From Cesiribacter sp964504565 (lineage in GTDB: Bacteria; Bacteroidota; Bacteroidia; Cytophagales; Cyclobacteriaceae): a stretch of DNA of 64,000 nt. Positions within the stretch are counted from its first letter, which is position 1, and each line of letters opens with the position of its first letter. The notes under the pieces are model-generated. The model searched no databases, was not told the DNA's origin, and saw only the letters and a program-made list of their open reading frames with translations. The DNA is taken from assembly GCA_964504565.1 (NCBI GenBank), contig CAZDEY010000003.1:248001-312000 (forward strand), read 5' to 3'. Position numbers and translations under genes: made by a program. Shown here piece by piece: positions 37,501-46,512 of this stretch.

Positions 37501-37627
37501 TGTGATTACGGATTATACAGGTATAGATCCTGAAGTTAATATTACTGGTGAAGGCGGTACGGGTATAGATAATGGTATATACCCAAGAACCCGTGGTTTT
37601 GCTCTAGGATTAAATGCCAAATTTTAA
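34592..37627 (+). CDS. SusC/RagA family TonB-dependent outer-membrane transporter
   Basis: Protein of 1011 residues from the ATG at 34592. It has a signal peptide (TGTLWLMAMLLSVCSWAQ) and a carboxypeptidase-regulatory-like domain at about 22-105. A plug domain starts at VGYGTQEKRDLTGAVA and includes the RIRGITSL and DGIQG motifs, followed by the 22-stranded barrel and a terminal Phe. With the next gene it forms a SusCD pair importing oligosaccharides, here probably maltodextrins, using TonB energy. The upstream palindromes suggest LacI control. Codons look more A/T-rich (many aga, aat, gat) than in neighbouring genes. SusD starts 13 bp downstream. Confidence 0.95.
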   Translation: MTNKYSLVRTGTLWLMAMLLSVCSWAQQRTVSGTVSSMAGDGPLPGVSVRVQGTAQGTVTNIDGQYSLQVPGDDAVLEFSFIGYTPETVTVGNRTTIDIALAEDIETLGEVIVVGYGTQEKRDLTGAVAAIGEEDFNQGAIVDPLQQINGRAAGVSINQVGSEPGQTPNIRIRGITSLRGGNDPLVVVDGIQGNLDLLKQIPPSEIKSFDILKDASSTAIYGSRGAAGVILITTKSGKAGQAQIEYNGAASVDVIARSYDVLSADEWREVANQRFSAVNDFGANTNWFDEITRNGYSQSHTLSLSGGTESFTYRASGTALLQEGIILGSESKNYIARFQGEQKAIGDKLTVGFNLNASFRNNEYNNGDRVNEALTRRPTDPIFAADANDLGEGGAAVGPYFIDRDVFDYINPVARTTEVVDGDQTEDMFGSLRLRYDIFDGLSATAFGSWRKVNIEYGRYQSALTTIAGARNIGDPTSVANIEDLPDGLAFRESKTNDEKLFNFILDYTKEIGKHNLNVVAVNEYQNFDYQGYSVAAEAFLIDNADNLNNLGAGDPDRAAADDKNSFRNDRTLSSFLGRLNYGYDDRYLASVSVRRDGASVFGANNKWGTFYSGSLAWRLSDENFFNVDFINDLKIRVGYGETGNQQGLDPLGSVLRATRRGTAYFGGQILPNFEIDQNANPDLRWETKKMVNAGLDFQMLQGRLTGSVDLFRGITENLLFQYDVPTPPFPVGNIFANAGEILNQGIEFNTNYTIIDNSDLTLNLGGNFSSIRTEVLELNGSIAEFELSGVNYSVLGTGGTTGVADGTNGINNLIIGQPLGVFYLYKHAGVDDTGRQIVDDLDGDGTIVASQRQSSDKYIAGQPLPKFNWAFTPSFRYKNLDANLVLRGAHGHKVFNARKAALSALDNIGFSNVLASAPEMGINNFEYATDLFLEDAGFARLENLTVGYNLNNIGAFANLRVSLTGTNLFVITDYTGIDPEVNITGEGGTGIDNGIYPRTRGFALGLNAKF

Positions 37628-37639
37628 GCTACTATACAC

Positions 37640-39115
37640 ATGAAAATATATTATAAACTTATTGTTGCAGCTTGTATAAGCCTAGCTTCCTGCACTGACT
37701 TAGATGAAGGTATATACGGTCAGTATGTAGCGGAAGAATTTTATGGTACAGAGGCCGGAGCCACTTCTACCCTGGTTAGTATGTATGGCGACATACGGGG
37801 CAACTGGGGAGGTATTGGCATAGCCGGTGCTGACCGGGGCTGGTACGATCTCAATGAATTTACTACCGATGAAGCCCTAATACCAACTAGGGAGGATGGG
37901 GCCTGGGCCGATAATGGCATTTGGCGTGCCCTCTATCAACATACCTGGACGTCATCACAGCCCTTTATGGAAAACACCTGGAATTGGTTATATAGGCAGG
38001 TGTTTAGAGCCAACCTTGCCGTAGAGATACTTACCGAAAACAATGCCCCTGAAGAGGTACTGGCTGAGGCTCACGTGCTGAGAGCGTACTTTTATTATTT
38101 GTTGATGGATGGCTGGGGTAGCGTACCATTCTATACTGAAAATAACCTTACACTAGACCAAATTCCACAAGCAAGTAGAGCCGAAATTTACAATTATGTA
38201 CAGAGTACGCTAGTAGAGTGGGTTCCTAAACTTTCAGAAACAGTAGGTGGTAGTTACTACGGCCGAATGAATAAATGGGCTGGGTATGCACTACTTACTA
38301 AAGTGTATTTAAATGCTGAGGTTTATTCAGGTACAGCCCGTTGGAATGAAGCTATCAATGCTAGTGACATGATTATTAATAGCGGGTTATTTAGTCTGCA
38401 ATCAGATTTATACGATAATGCTGGCGATGAGGCTGTTTTTGGCGATGTGTTATCTGATAATGAGGTGATCTTGGCAATGTTTGTGGATGCAATAAATGCA
38501 CCTCGTAATATAATTGGTATTCGTACCTTGCGCGGTCCTCACGGTGATGCTCAGTTCGGTATTCAAACCTGGAATGGTGCTACTGTGCATGAAAACTTCC
38601 TGAACAAGTATGAGGAAGATGATAAGCGTAAAGGCCAGTGGTTATTAGGCCCCCAGCCAGGCCTAAGCGAAGGGTATACCGCTACCATTTCTTCAATTAC
38701 CTCTGCCGGAGTGAACGAAGGAGCTCGTAACGCTAAATTTTTGCCTGTACCTCCCTTTGATGGAAACGGATCAACCTCCAATGATTTTCCAATTTTTCGG
38801 TACGCTGATGTCTTATTGATGAAAGCTGAAGCTATGCTAAGGAACGGTAGTGGTGATGCTACAAGCTTAGTTAATGAAGTAAGAACACGTGCTGGCGTGG
38901 AATCATTAAGTAGTGTTACCCTAATGGATGTGTATGATGAGCGTGGACGTGAACTAGCTTGGGAAGGTCATCGCCGTCAGGATATGATTCGTTTTGGGAC
39001 TTTTACCGAACCACACGATTTTAAGGCTGCTAGTAGCGATCATCTAAAGGTATTTCCTATACCAGCTGCTGCACTGGCGGAAAACCCTGGTCTAACCCAA
39101 AATCCTAATTATTAA
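37640..39115 (+). CDS. SusD/RagB family outer-membrane glycan-binding lipoprotein
   Basis: Lipoprotein of 491 residues; lipobox LASC with Cys19. The N-terminal TPR-like helices include RAYFYYLLMDGWGSVPFY, typical of SusD. The C-terminal part has GNGSTSNDFPIFRYADVLLMKAEAMLR and ERGRELAWEGHRRQDMIRFG, the conserved SusD closing block. It caps the SusC barrel at the cell surface and binds the glycan. It is in the same operon as SusC, 12 bp after it, and 14 bp before the SusE-like gene. Confidence 0.95.
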   Translation: MKIYYKLIVAACISLASCTDLDEGIYGQYVAEEFYGTEAGATSTLVSMYGDIRGNWGGIGIAGADRGWYDLNEFTTDEALIPTREDGAWADNGIWRALYQHTWTSSQPFMENTWNWLYRQVFRANLAVEILTENNAPEEVLAEAHVLRAYFYYLLMDGWGSVPFYTENNLTLDQIPQASRAEIYNYVQSTLVEWVPKLSETVGGSYYGRMNKWAGYALLTKVYLNAEVYSGTARWNEAINASDMIINSGLFSLQSDLYDNAGDEAVFGDVLSDNEVILAMFVDAINAPRNIIGIRTLRGPHGDAQFGIQTWNGATVHENFLNKYEEDDKRKGQWLLGPQPGLSEGYTATISSITSAGVNEGARNAKFLPVPPFDGNGSTSNDFPIFRYADVLLMKAEAMLRNGSGDATSLVNEVRTRAGVESLSSVTLMDVYDERGRELAWEGHRRQDMIRFGTFTEPHDFKAASSDHLKVFPIPAAALAENPGLTQNPNY

Positions 39116-39129
39116 ATAAGGTATTGATT

Positions 39130-40605
39130 ATGAAAAAATTTAATTTGACATATTCCTTCCTATTACTACATGCATTAGCACTAATAGCTTTTGCTTGCGG
39201 AGATGAGGATGTAAACCCTCAGTTTGAGGAGTTAAGGAATGAATCGTTTGACTTGGTAGTTGTATCCGACGCCAATCAGTATGTTCCGGTAACTTTTAGT
39301 GTAGCGGGCAATGATTTAGCTAAAGTAGAGGTAGAAATAATCCCGGAAACTGGTGGTGAGGTTGTGGCTTCAAATTCGCTTTCTAATATTACTTCTAACT
39401 CTTTAAATAGAGTAACCTTAAATGTTCCTTTTCCTACCAATACAGAGGCGCCTTCTGGTGCATATATTGTGAAATATAAAGTAACGCGTGATGGCGGCAC
39501 AGAAACGACCGAAAGCTATACCATCAGTGTAATTAATAATTATGCACCTAATCCTTGTATAGGCTCGTATACCCAGGATTTACCTGCCGGTAAATCGACT
39601 TGGATTAGACTATACTTACCTAATGCCAACGCGCTTCCGGAGGGTGATAAAGATATATTTCTAACCGGTAGTTTTGAAGCTCGTGAAGGTGGTACTGGAG
39701 ACTGGACTGGTGGTGGCGGAGCTTCTCCGTTTAAGTTCAATCGCATTAGCGAAAACTGTTATGAGTTAGCTGTTAATTTGCAGTCCGGTGACAATTATAA
39801 GTTTACACGAGGTTCGTGGGACAAAGAAATTGCTACTGACATTGGGGAGGTACCTGGTGATGAAGCCTACAATGGCCAAAATGTAATTTCTAAAACTATC
39901 TACAACTTCAAGGATCAGGAAACAATTTTTTCAGAAACTTTGAATATTCCTGCCGGTGCAATTATGTCAGGTATGGTAACTGTAGTTGTTGATGGAAGCT
40001 CGTTAGTTGATGTGAACTCTGGAGATTACTACATAATAGAAGAAGATGCGACAACCCTTGAGGGAGGTTACAAACTAATTCCGTTTGAAGGTGTAAGCAA
40101 ACTTGCGGTAGCTATCCCCAAAGAAACTGGTGTAAACTATGTAGTTGTTAGAAACGAACCTGATAATTTGTTCGCGGATGGTCAGAAACAAGCTTTAGAA
40201 GCCTTTAGTTGGGATGGAGAAACCAACCCTATACGTGTAGCAGTAGAAAGATTTGCTAAAGATCCGGTATATAATGGTGACAAATTGGTAATAGTTGGCG
40301 CTGCTACCCCCGATGGCTGGACATCTGACCCAGCTTCTGATCAAGTATTTACTAAAATTGGACCGGGTCAGTACGAAATTACTATTGATCTTACTAATAG
40401 TAGTGAAGGGTTTTTAATACTACCTGACTTCGGAGATTGGGGTAATAAATTTGCCTACGGATCAGGCACCTCGTTGCAGGGTACTTTTGCTCCGCAGGGT
40501 TCAGGTGAAAATTTCAATAGCAGCGATCTGACTCCAGGTACATACAAAATTTCTGTCGATTTTACCGAGGGTCAAACCGGTAGTTACACGTTAAACCTTC
40601 AATAA
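39130..40605 (+). CDS. SusE/SusF-like surface starch-binding lipoprotein
   Basis: Lipoprotein of 491 residues from the ATG at 39130 (a TTG six bases upstream is also in frame). The lipobox is IAFAC. The N-terminal region (about 30-140) looks like a SusE Ig-like domain. A middle starch-binding-like module follows (LTGSFEAREG..., FKFNRISENCYELAVNLQSGDNYKFTRGSWDKE in parts). Next come a second domain and a C-terminal module with LVIVGAATPDGWTS. These modules hold aromatic residues typical of surface alpha-glucan binding. It is the third gene of the sus-like operon and is followed by a terminator. Confidence 0.8.
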   Translation: MKKFNLTYSFLLLHALALIAFACGDEDVNPQFEELRNESFDLVVVSDANQYVPVTFSVAGNDLAKVEVEIIPETGGEVVASNSLSNITSNSLNRVTLNVPFPTNTEAPSGAYIVKYKVTRDGGTETTESYTISVINNYAPNPCIGSYTQDLPAGKSTWIRLYLPNANALPEGDKDIFLTGSFEAREGGTGDWTGGGGASPFKFNRISENCYELAVNLQSGDNYKFTRGSWDKEIATDIGEVPGDEAYNGQNVISKTIYNFKDQETIFSETLNIPAGAIMSGMVTVVVDGSSLVDVNSGDYYIIEEDATTLEGGYKLIPFEGVSKLAVAIPKETGVNYVVVRNEPDNLFADGQKQALEAFSWDGETNPIRVAVERFAKDPVYNGDKLVIVGAATPDGWTSDPASDQVFTKIGPGQYEITIDLTNSSEGFLILPDFGDWGNKFAYGSGTSLQGTFAPQGSGENFNSSDLTPGTYKISVDFTEGQTGSYTLNLQ

Positions 40606-40615
40606 ATCATGCAAT

Positions 40616-40652
40616 AAAGAGGTTTTCTCCAGTCGAGGAAACCTCTTTTATT
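40616..40652 (+). terminator. Rho-independent terminator after the SusE-like gene
   Basis: The stem AAAGAGGTTTTCTC (40616-40629) pairs with GAGGAAACCTCTTT (40635-40648), with one G-T wobble and a five-base loop. A TATTTT run follows. It separates the SusCDE group from the amylase genes. Confidence 0.8.
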
Positions 40653-40665
40653 TTAGATTATCCTT

Positions 40666-43482
40666 ATGCAAAAAATTCTACTCTTTATACTTACCCTACT
40701 TCCCTCACTACTTGTTGCCCAGGTAACCACCGAACCAAACCCGGTAAGAGATAATGATGAAGTTACAATTTATTATGATGCCACCCAGGGAACTAGCGGC
40801 TTGCAAGGTGCTTCTAAAGTGTATATGCACGCCGGGGCAGTTACCGAAAGCTCTAACGGAGCCTGGAAATATGTAGTGGGCAACTGGGGGCAGGATGACG
40901 GCATAGGGCAAATGACCAAAGTTGAAGGCGAAGCCGACCTATGGAAAATTACGCTTACCCCTAATGTACGAGAGTACTTTTCGGTCCCTGAAAATGAGAA
41001 AATAACCCAAATCGGTATGGTGTTCCGTAATGCCGCCGGTACGGCCGAGGGTAAAAGTGACGAGAACGGCGATATCTTCGTGCCAGTACTAGATGGTTAC
41101 GATATCCTATTGAATTCTCCCGCTAGCTTTACCGTATTGGCCGATGCAGGTGAGGAGATTGTAATTGACGCCACCGCCTCCGAAACTTCGGATTTTATCC
41201 TTTATTATAATGGCAATCAGCTAACTTCTCAATCCGCTTCTACTGAATTTACCTACACCTTTCTGTATAATGGTGAAGGGATCGGCAATATATTAAGGCT
41301 GGAAGCCACCAACGGCTCGGAAACGGTAACAAGAGAAATTACCGTTAATACCCGGGTGTACTCCCCTACCGCCACCATTCCGGGCGGTTTGCAGAACGGT
41401 CTAAATCAAAATTCTGCTAGTTCCGCTACTTTTGTACTAACGGCGCCTGGCAAAAACAGTGTATTTCTGGTAGCTGATTTTACCAATTGGGAAATTCAGG
41501 AAGAATATTTGATGAAGCGCGACGGAGAAAAATTTTGGTTGGAAGTAGAGGAACTGTCCGCCGGCGGTCATTCCTACTATTACCTGGTAGATCAGGAAAT
41601 TGAAATTATTGACCCCTATTCTGAAATCGTACTGGATACCTATAATGATCGTAATATACCAGCCGGCAACTACCCCAACCGCCCCCCCTTTCCGGCGGCT
41701 GCTCAAACCGATTGGTTAACTTATTTTGACTTAGGCGAGGAAGAATATCAGTGGAATGATCAGGATTATGTTCGCCCAGAAAACGAAGATCTAATTATAT
41801 ATGAACTACTAGTTCGCGATTTCGACGCCACCTCTAGCTATCAGGGAGTTATCGATCGGCTGGACTATCTGGATTCGCTAAATATCAATGCTATCCAACT
41901 TATGCCTATTATGGAATTTAGCAATAATGATAGTTGGGGATATAATCCCTACGCCCAAACCGCGCTAGACAAATATTACGGCAGCCGGGCTAAGTTTAAA
42001 GAGTTAGTAGATAAAGCCCACCAACGAGGCATGGCAGTTATATTAGATATTGCCCTAAACCACCAAGATTTTCCGGCCCCCTATATTAAGCTGTGGGGAC
42101 AAGGCTTTGGTGCCACAGCCGACAACCCCTACTTTTACGAGCGGGCCCAGCACCCCTTTAATGTTTTTGTAGATGCCAATCATAACTCTGAATACACGCA
42201 AGAGTGGGTAGATCAGGTTAATCGTTATTGGATTGAGGAATTCCATGTGGACGGCTACCGATTCGATTTAAGTAAAGGCTTTACTACTGAAGACTATGGC
42301 GACAATGTAGGTGCTTGGGGCCGAAAAAGTGAGGGCCGCATAGCCTTGCTAAACCGTATGGCCGATAAAATTTGGGAGGTTGACCCTACCGCCTACGTTA
42401 TATTAGAACATTTTGCCGATAACGCCGAAGAACAAGAGCTAGCCAACGACGGTATGATGCTTTGGGGCAACCTGAACCATAATTACAGTGAGGCAATAAT
42501 GGGCTATAACATAACGAGTGGAGCCAGCAGCTTTAACGGGATTAGCTATAAGGCCCGAAGCTGGAACGAACCTCATTTAGTAGGCTATATGGAAAGTCAC
42601 GATGAAGAACGACTAATATATAAATCATTAACATTTGGCAACTCAGCTGGTGATTATTCAACTAAGGAGCTTAACACCGCACTTAACCGTGAAGAAGCAG
42701 CGGCCGTAATGTTTATACCGGTTCCCGGCCCAAAAATGATATGGCAATTTGGCGAATTTGGCTATGATATATCCATCAACGCTTGCCCTGATGGTACAGT
42801 ACCTGATCCTAACGGCCCTGAGCCTAACCGCTGCCGAACAGCACGCAAACCCTTACGCTGGGAGTATTTAAATGATAAAAACCGTCAGGATCTGTTTAGG
42901 TTATATTCGGAACTAAATTACCTTAAAACCACCTACCCCGTTTTTGGAACTTCTGATTATACCTTTAACGGAAGCGGTGAGGTTAGGACACTCTACCTAA
43001 ACGGATCGGATATGAATGTGGTAGCGGTAGCTAATTTTGCGCTGACCCCTAAAACGGCAACTGTTAATTTTCAGCATTCCGGAACCTGGAATGCCTATTT
43101 CAAACAAGAATCAATTTCTGTTTCCAATACCCAACACAGCTTAACCCTGGCCCCGGGAGAATACCGCTTTTTTACCGATCAGCCTATATTTTACCGGGGG
43201 GACAGAAGCCCGCTTGGCCTGGAAAATACCGAACTGGCTACGGCTATCGGTTTGTATCCTAACCCTTCCAGCAATACTATAAACTTAACCTTGCCCGACA
43301 ACCTTAATGCGGTTAATAAAACGGTTAAGGTTAGAGATGTTGTAGGAAAGCTGGTTCCGGTTAGGCAAGAGGTGAACTCAAACCAAATTAAGCTGGGTAT
43401 ATCTGAACTTAAGCCGGGTATGTACTTTATTGAAATAGAGGCTAAGGGCTCCAAAGCAGTTAAGAGAATTATAAAGAAGTAA
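40666..43482 (+). CDS. GH13 alpha-amylase-family enzyme with T9SS sorting domain
   Basis: Secreted glycoside hydrolase of 938 residues. A signal peptide (ILLFILTLLPSLLVAQ) is followed by an N-terminal beta domain (about 20-230) and an early-set domain of CBM48 type (about 250-340, with VFLVADFTNWEI). The GH13 barrel has VILDIALNH, DGYRFDLSKG (nucleophile Asp534), VILEHFADN (acid/base Glu581) and YMESHDEER (Asp646), so the catalytic triad is intact. A short insertion with two cysteines (ACPDGTV... NRCRTA) precedes the C-terminal beta domain. The last 80 residues form a Por/T9SS type A sorting domain (LYPNPSSNTINLTLP... ending RIIKK), pointing to surface display or secretion. Specificity (amylase, pullulanase or neopullulanase) is not certain. 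Confidence 0.9.
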   Translation: MQKILLFILTLLPSLLVAQVTTEPNPVRDNDEVTIYYDATQGTSGLQGASKVYMHAGAVTESSNGAWKYVVGNWGQDDGIGQMTKVEGEADLWKITLTPNVREYFSVPENEKITQIGMVFRNAAGTAEGKSDENGDIFVPVLDGYDILLNSPASFTVLADAGEEIVIDATASETSDFILYYNGNQLTSQSASTEFTYTFLYNGEGIGNILRLEATNGSETVTREITVNTRVYSPTATIPGGLQNGLNQNSASSATFVLTAPGKNSVFLVADFTNWEIQEEYLMKRDGEKFWLEVEELSAGGHSYYYLVDQEIEIIDPYSEIVLDTYNDRNIPAGNYPNRPPFPAAAQTDWLTYFDLGEEEYQWNDQDYVRPENEDLIIYELLVRDFDATSSYQGVIDRLDYLDSLNINAIQLMPIMEFSNNDSWGYNPYAQTALDKYYGSRAKFKELVDKAHQRGMAVILDIALNHQDFPAPYIKLWGQGFGATADNPYFYERAQHPFNVFVDANHNSEYTQEWVDQVNRYWIEEFHVDGYRFDLSKGFTTEDYGDNVGAWGRKSEGRIALLNRMADKIWEVDPTAYVILEHFADNAEEQELANDGMMLWGNLNHNYSEAIMGYNITSGASSFNGISYKARSWNEPHLVGYMESHDEERLIYKSLTFGNSAGDYSTKELNTALNREEAAAVMFIPVPGPKMIWQFGEFGYDISINACPDGTVPDPNGPEPNRCRTARKPLRWEYLNDKNRQDLFRLYSELNYLKTTYPVFGTSDYTFNGSGEVRTLYLNGSDMNVVAVANFALTPKTATVNFQHSGTWNAYFKQESISVSNTQHSLTLAPGEYRFFTDQPIFYRGDRSPLGLENTELATAIGLYPNPSSNTINLTLPDNLNAVNKTVKVRDVVGKLVPVRQEVNSNQIKLGISELKPGMYFIEIEAKGSKAVKRIIKK

Positions 43483-43486
43483 GGAA

Positions 43487-45064
43487 ATGCAGCACTATTC
43501 CTTAGTTTTATTCGCAGCCCTGATTTTGGTAGCGTGTAATTCTCAGCCACCCATGCAGGAAAGCGCAGAAGTTAACGACAAGCCAGCGGACACTACCGAG
43601 CTTTCAGATTGGCAGGGCTATGTAAATTATGAAATCTTTGTGCAGTCATTTGCCGATAGCGACGGCGACGGCATAGGCGATTTACCGGGCGTAACCGCTA
43701 AGCTTGATTATCTGCAGGAATTAGGAGTTAAGGGGTTGTGGCTAATGCCGCTTAACCCCTCTCCTTCTTACCATAAGTACGACGTTACCGATTACTACGG
43801 CATACACCCGGACTACGGCAATAATGATGATTTTAAAGAATTATTAGCCGAGGCCCATAAGCGGGATATTAAGGTAATTATGGATTTGGTGATTAACCAT
43901 ACCGGGGCCGACCACCCCTGGTTTCTGGATGCCAAAACCGGCCCGGATGCCAAATACCGCGATTATTACGTATGGGCAAAAAAAGATAGCATAGCCGATC
44001 AGTTATCTAAGAAAAAGGTATCGCTAGATTCCGATAATATAACCCAGTGGCACGATGTTCCCGGTCAGGAAGAAAGCTATTACGGCTTCTTTTGGGGCGG
44101 AATGCCCGATTTGAACTTTGATAACCCGGCGGTTAAAGAAGAAATTTTTAACGTTGGTTGGTACTGGCTGAACGAAGTTGGCGTAGACGGCTTTAGGCTA
44201 GACGCCGCCCGCCATATATTCCCTGACGAAAGGCCAGAGGATAACTGGGCGTTTTGGCAGGAATTCCGCCAGGAAATGCAAGCCGCCAAAGAAGATGTTT
44301 TCCTAGTAGGTGAAGTATGGACACCGGCCGAAGAAGCAGCTCCTTACCTGAAAGGTTTACATTCCCTTTTCAACTTCGATTTGGGTTACGCCATCACCCG
44401 GGCTATACAAAACCAACAGGCCGATAGCCTTATTGAAACCTACCAGCGTATTCAGCAGGTATACCAGGCGCAGGCTCCGGATTATACCGATGCTATATTC
44501 CTAACCAATCATGATCAGAACCGCATACTGAGCGAATTAGATGATGACGTGGCCAAAGGAAAACTAGCCGCTGGAATTCTGTTAACCCTGCCCGGCTCAC
44601 CATTTATTTACTACGGTGAAGAACTAGGCATGCTGGGCAAAAAACCTGACGAGAATATTCGGGAGCCTTTTTTATGGGCTGACCAAAACGATTCGCTTAG
44701 AACCAAGTGGATGAAACCCGATTATTCGTTGGACAGTGCCGTGCAACCGCTAAGCGTTCAAATGCAGAACGAGCAGTCTATGTATAATTGGTATAAGAAG
44801 TTAATAACGTTAAGGAATGAGCACGAAGCCTTACGGATTGGCGCAATTAGGGAGGTAAATGGTTTACCTAGCGGCCTTATAGCCTATACTAGAACTACGG
44901 ATAGCGGGGAGCAAATTTTGGTAATTCATAATATGACCGGTCAGGGTGTAGGAACCGCAAATAATCAGGAAATTTCTAGTTACCAAGATATTTTGCTGGC
45001 TGAGGGTTTGAAGAAAGGATTTACCGAAGTTCCGCCCTTTCAAACAATAATTCTTAGGAAATAA
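43487..45064 (+). CDS. SusG-like GH13 alpha-amylase lipoprotein
   Basis: Lipoprotein of 525 residues; lipobox LVAC. The GH13 barrel begins at YVNYEIFVQSFADSDGDGIGDL, whose Asp residues form the usual calcium-binding loop. Catalytic residues are Asp239 in GFRLDAARH, Glu276 in VGEVWTP and Asp343 in TNHDQNR. The SusG-like architecture and location suggest an outer-membrane or periplasmic enzyme cutting maltodextrins; oligo-1,6-glucosidase activity is an alternative. The start lies 5 bp after the upstream stop, with AAGGAA as RBS, so the two amylases are translated from one transcript. A terminator follows. Confidence 0.92.
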   Translation: MQHYSLVLFAALILVACNSQPPMQESAEVNDKPADTTELSDWQGYVNYEIFVQSFADSDGDGIGDLPGVTAKLDYLQELGVKGLWLMPLNPSPSYHKYDVTDYYGIHPDYGNNDDFKELLAEAHKRDIKVIMDLVINHTGADHPWFLDAKTGPDAKYRDYYVWAKKDSIADQLSKKKVSLDSDNITQWHDVPGQEESYYGFFWGGMPDLNFDNPAVKEEIFNVGWYWLNEVGVDGFRLDAARHIFPDERPEDNWAFWQEFRQEMQAAKEDVFLVGEVWTPAEEAAPYLKGLHSLFNFDLGYAITRAIQNQQADSLIETYQRIQQVYQAQAPDYTDAIFLTNHDQNRILSELDDDVAKGKLAAGILLTLPGSPFIYYGEELGMLGKKPDENIREPFLWADQNDSLRTKWMKPDYSLDSAVQPLSVQMQNEQSMYNWYKKLITLRNEHEALRIGAIREVNGLPSGLIAYTRTTDSGEQILVIHNMTGQGVGTANNQEISSYQDILLAEGLKKGFTEVPPFQTIILRK

Positions 45065-45080
45065 TTGTTTAAGAAAACCA

Positions 45081-45117
45081 AAAGCCGATCGGTAAAGTAT
45101 TGATCGGCTTTTTTTAT
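45081..45117 (+). terminator. Rho-independent terminator after the SusG-like gene
   Basis: AAAGCCGATC (45081-45090) pairs with GATCGGCTTT (45102-45111) and is followed by TTTTATTTC. Confidence 0.8.
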
Positions 45118-45167
45118 TTCAACTATTTGGGCTGCCGGCCGTAGAGTAGACTATACTTTTTCTACTC

Positions 45168-45959
45168 ATGACTCGATTTTTTTTACTGGCAATTTGGCTG
45201 GTTACGGCGGTGTCTTGTTCCGAAGTATTTGAATACCACCCTAACGAGATTAGGCTGGAGGCTCACCAAACCGATTTAACCGCTAAAAACCTCCAACGTA
45301 TCGCCGCCCAAACCCCCACCGATACGGTTCGCTTTATTTTAATGGGCGATACCCAGCGTTTCTACGATCATATTCAGGATTTTGTAAGCTCTGCCAAACG
45401 GCAAAAGGTAGATTTTATAATCCATACCGGCGACATATCGGATTTTGGAATGGCTCAGGAGTTTAAATGGGTACACGAGTTAATGAGTGAGTTGCCCCAA
45501 CCCTACCTAACCGTTGTTGGAAACCACGATTTGCTGGCCACCGGCCCCCTGATCTACGAACAAATGTACGGTGACCAAAACTATTCTTTCACCTACGGCG
45601 ATTTCAACTTCATCCTACTTAATACCAATAGCCGGGAATATTCCTTTGACGGTTCAATACCTGATATTAACTGGCTTCAGCAACAACTCAATTCCACCCA
45701 AAAACAGTCGGTAGTAATTGGCCACATCCCCCCTTTCGATAGCGATTTTGACCCAGTACTGGAAAGTATATTTGCCCGAACCTTAAACGAAAGCCAAAAG
45801 GTAAACCTAGCGTTGTTCGGCCACAAGCATACCAATTATGAAGGTGAACCCTACGAAGATGGGGTAACCTACCATGTATCTAACAGCATGAAGGGGAGAA
45901 ACTATTCCGTAATTACACTAGCCAAAGATTATGAAGCTATTGAGATTGTTGATTTTTAG
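45168..45959 (+). CDS. Metallophosphoesterase lipoprotein
   Basis: Calcineurin-like phosphoesterase of 263 residues with lipobox VSC and about 40 residues before the catalytic domain. Metal-binding motifs are GDTQ, HTGDISD, GNHD, IGHIPP and FGHKHTN. The order and spacing fit a two-metal active site. The substrate (sugar phosphate, nucleotide or other) is unknown. It lies 103 bp after the amylase gene and its last 29 bases overlap the next gene. Confidence 0.85.
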   Translation: MTRFFLLAIWLVTAVSCSEVFEYHPNEIRLEAHQTDLTAKNLQRIAAQTPTDTVRFILMGDTQRFYDHIQDFVSSAKRQKVDFIIHTGDISDFGMAQEFKWVHELMSELPQPYLTVVGNHDLLATGPLIYEQMYGDQNYSFTYGDFNFILLNTNSREYSFDGSIPDINWLQQQLNSTQKQSVVIGHIPPFDSDFDPVLESIFARTLNESQKVNLALFGHKHTNYEGEPYEDGVTYHVSNSMKGRNYSVITLAKDYEAIEIVDF

Positions 45960-46512
45960 CATACTTGGCCTACTATTCTTTAGTAATATTTCGGAAGCCC
46001 AATCCAATAACGCCGGCTTGGTTCCGGACTATTTTGTTGCTCAGTACGCCGGCAGTATAGGGTTAGTTTCGGCCGGGGCGGGCTACCAGTTTGGCAAGAA
46101 CCGTATTGAATTAGACGGGCTGGTAGGGTATTTGCCCGAAAGTGTGGGCGGGGTAGAACTAACCACCGCCGCAATAAAATTCAACTATATTCCTTTTCAA
46201 TTTAAAATAGGCGAACATCTACAGATAAAGCCAATCCGAACCGGAGTAATGGCGGCCTATACCTTCGGCCCCGAATTTTGGGGCGTACAACCTGATAACT
46301 ATCCTAAAGGATACTATACTTTTAGTACGGCTTGGCATGGCTATTACCAACTGGGCAGTTCAATAAACTTTCCGGCCGGCAGCGATCGATTAGGGGTTTA
46401 TTATGAATTTAATACCAGCATCGAAGAAATTGTTACCTGGATTCAGAACCCGGACTTTATTGGACCAGGCAAAATTTTCAACTTGGCATTAGGGGCAAAG
46501 TACTATTTTTGA
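45931..46512 (+). CDS. Small outer-membrane beta-barrel-like protein
   Basis: Protein of 193 residues with a signal peptide (LLIFSILGLLFFSNISEAQ). The mature part is made of amphipathic strands ending in ALGAKYYF, as in OmpX/OmpW-like barrels. It begins inside the 3' end of the metallophosphoesterase gene (29-bp overlap), which implies translational coupling. It converges with glgB (10-bp overlap). I cannot assign a specific role. Confidence 0.6.
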   Translation: MKLLRLLIFSILGLLFFSNISEAQSNNAGLVPDYFVAQYAGSIGLVSAGAGYQFGKNRIELDGLVGYLPESVGGVELTTAAIKFNYIPFQFKIGEHLQIKPIRTGVMAAYTFGPEFWGVQPDNYPKGYYTFSTAWHGYYQLGSSINFPAGSDRLGVYYEFNTSIEEIVTWIQNPDFIGPGKIFNLALGAKYYF

